13,325 bases of DNA. Origin: an uncultured Coriobacteriaceae bacterium (lineage in GTDB: Bacteria; Actinomycetota; Coriobacteriia; Coriobacteriales; UMGS124). The stretch is taken from positions 1 through 13,325 of the forward strand of contig UQBS01000068.1 in NCBI GenBank assembly GCA_900539345.1, in the 5' to 3' direction. The translations under genes and the position numbers were made by a program. Numbering within the stretch: position 1 is the first letter of the stretch; every line of letters begins with the position of its first letter. Shown piece by piece: positions 13,003 through 13,325 of the stretch. Below the pieces are notes generated by a model. The model did not search any database. It was not told the DNA's origin and saw only the letters and a program-made list of their open reading frames with translations.

Positions 13003-13008
13003 ATTATA
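13003..13008 (-). promoter_or_regulatory. Candidate -10 element of the flavoprotein gene
   Basis: A perfect TATAAT on the minus strand (complement of 13003-13008) would start a transcript near 12996, with a leader of about 130 bases before the ATG at 12867. No good -35 lies 16-18 bases upstream. The leader 12868-12996 contains no recognised riboswitch. Confidence 0.45.
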
Positions 13009-13098
13009 GGAACGTCCTTTTCGCAAATGTGTCTGAGATGTGACGGATAAGCCTGCTACCTGGGAAAATGCTGTTTTCTACTTCGAAGTTGCACAGTA

Positions 13099-13142
13099 CT
13101 GACAACGCTTGGACACAATGCTGACAACTCCCGAACACAATG
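13099..13142. repeat. 22-base tandem repeats resembling an IS21-type transposon end
   Basis: CTGACAACGCTTGGACACAATG (13099-13120) is followed directly by a second 22-base unit (13121-13142) that differs at only a few central bases, then by CTGAGAA, the start of a degenerate third unit. On the minus strand the core reads TGTCAGCATTGTGT. Multiple direct repeats of about 20 bases beginning TGTCAGC are typical of IS21-family ends, where they serve as transposase sites. No istA or istB frame is visible nearby, so this could be a relic or the edge of an element continuing past the window. Confidence 0.4.
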
Positions 13143-13325
13143 CTGAGAAAACCAAGGCAGTTTTTCAGCAGCTCTCAAAGGGTAGTGATACATCGCAGGG
13201 ATGCCGCTGGGAGTAATGCCGCTTCGCCATCCATGGTGTCGAGGAACAGCGGTGAAACGCCATTGACAGTTTAGTAGCGGAAAGAAACCCACAGGCTATG
13301 CCTGTGGTGGGTGGGTGGTTCCACC
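13142..13325. other. Right-edge region without a convincing gene; hairpins
   Basis: A hairpin with a bulged G (GCTGAGAAAAC 13142-13152 with GTTTTTCAGC 13160-13169) borders the tandem repeats. At the very edge CACAGGC (13290-13296) pairs with GCCTGTG (13300-13306), followed by GTGGGTGGG and the short palindrome GGTGGTTCCACC (13314-13325). Short frames on both strands have no recognisable family features. The edge hairpin could be part of an element lying mostly outside the window. Confidence 0.4.

Noticed and set aside
13056..13292. A 78-codon minus-strand frame at the right edge
   Set aside because: It crosses the IS-like tandem repeats and hairpin, has no ribosome site and shows no family features.

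Overview
The window is high-GC bacterial DNA from an anaerobe with a Gram-positive style of gene organisation: strong AGGAGG-type ribosome sites, intrinsic terminators with U-tracts, a pyruvate:ferredoxin oxidoreductase and an extracellular flavin-binding protein. The combination of an archaeal-type IMP cyclohydrolase, a stand-alone AICAR formyltransferase, PFOR and an FMN-binding secreted protein in GC-rich DNA fits an anaerobic actinobacterium such as a member of the Coriobacteriia. That placement is inference from gene content and was not tested by a search.

Layout. Bases 1-51 are the 3' end of a 5S rRNA, followed by the rRNA operon terminator (89-128). A gamma-class carbonic anhydrase (173-715, +) faces a class II fructose-bisphosphate aldolase (1001-1876, -) across an intergenic region with a long inverted repeat and a terminator. 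A divergent promoter region leads to a DUF4342-like membrane protein (2067-2630, +), a terminator, and an overlapping response regulator / sensor kinase pair (2734-5023, +). A hairpin terminator separates these from pyruvate:ferredoxin oxidoreductase nifJ (5170-8715, -). Next comes a purine block on the minus strand, read from high to low coordinates: promoter (about 11584-11611), ZTP/ZMP-type riboswitch (about 11484-11568) whose end overlaps a terminator (11443-11488), IMP cyclohydrolase purO (10758-11402), a 326-base spacer with two related hairpin elements, and a stand-alone AICAR formyltransferase (9253-10431). Downstream lie two terminators, between which the last 13 codons of the formyltransferase gene occur again as a perfect 49-base repeat. 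The final gene (11863-12867, -) encodes a secreted protein with two nearly identical FMN-binding domains. The right edge (13030-13325) holds no convincing gene, but has IS-end-like tandem repeats and a hairpin.

How the genes work together. PurO plus the formyltransferase replace the usual bifunctional PurH and catalyse the last two steps to IMP. The upstream riboswitch senses the intermediate ZMP/ZTP, which is the substrate of the formyltransferase, so the circuit is a substrate-sensing switch on the enzymes that consume it. Fba and PFOR are central glycolytic and fermentative enzymes. The flavin protein may take part in extracytoplasmic electron transfer. The two-component system has no evident target within the window.

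The most notable items are the two hairpin elements at 10450-10529 and 10656-10739, whose cores differ almost only by compensatory base-pair changes; the ZTP riboswitch with its built-in terminator; the duplicated gene 3' end; and the tandem flavinylation-motif protein.
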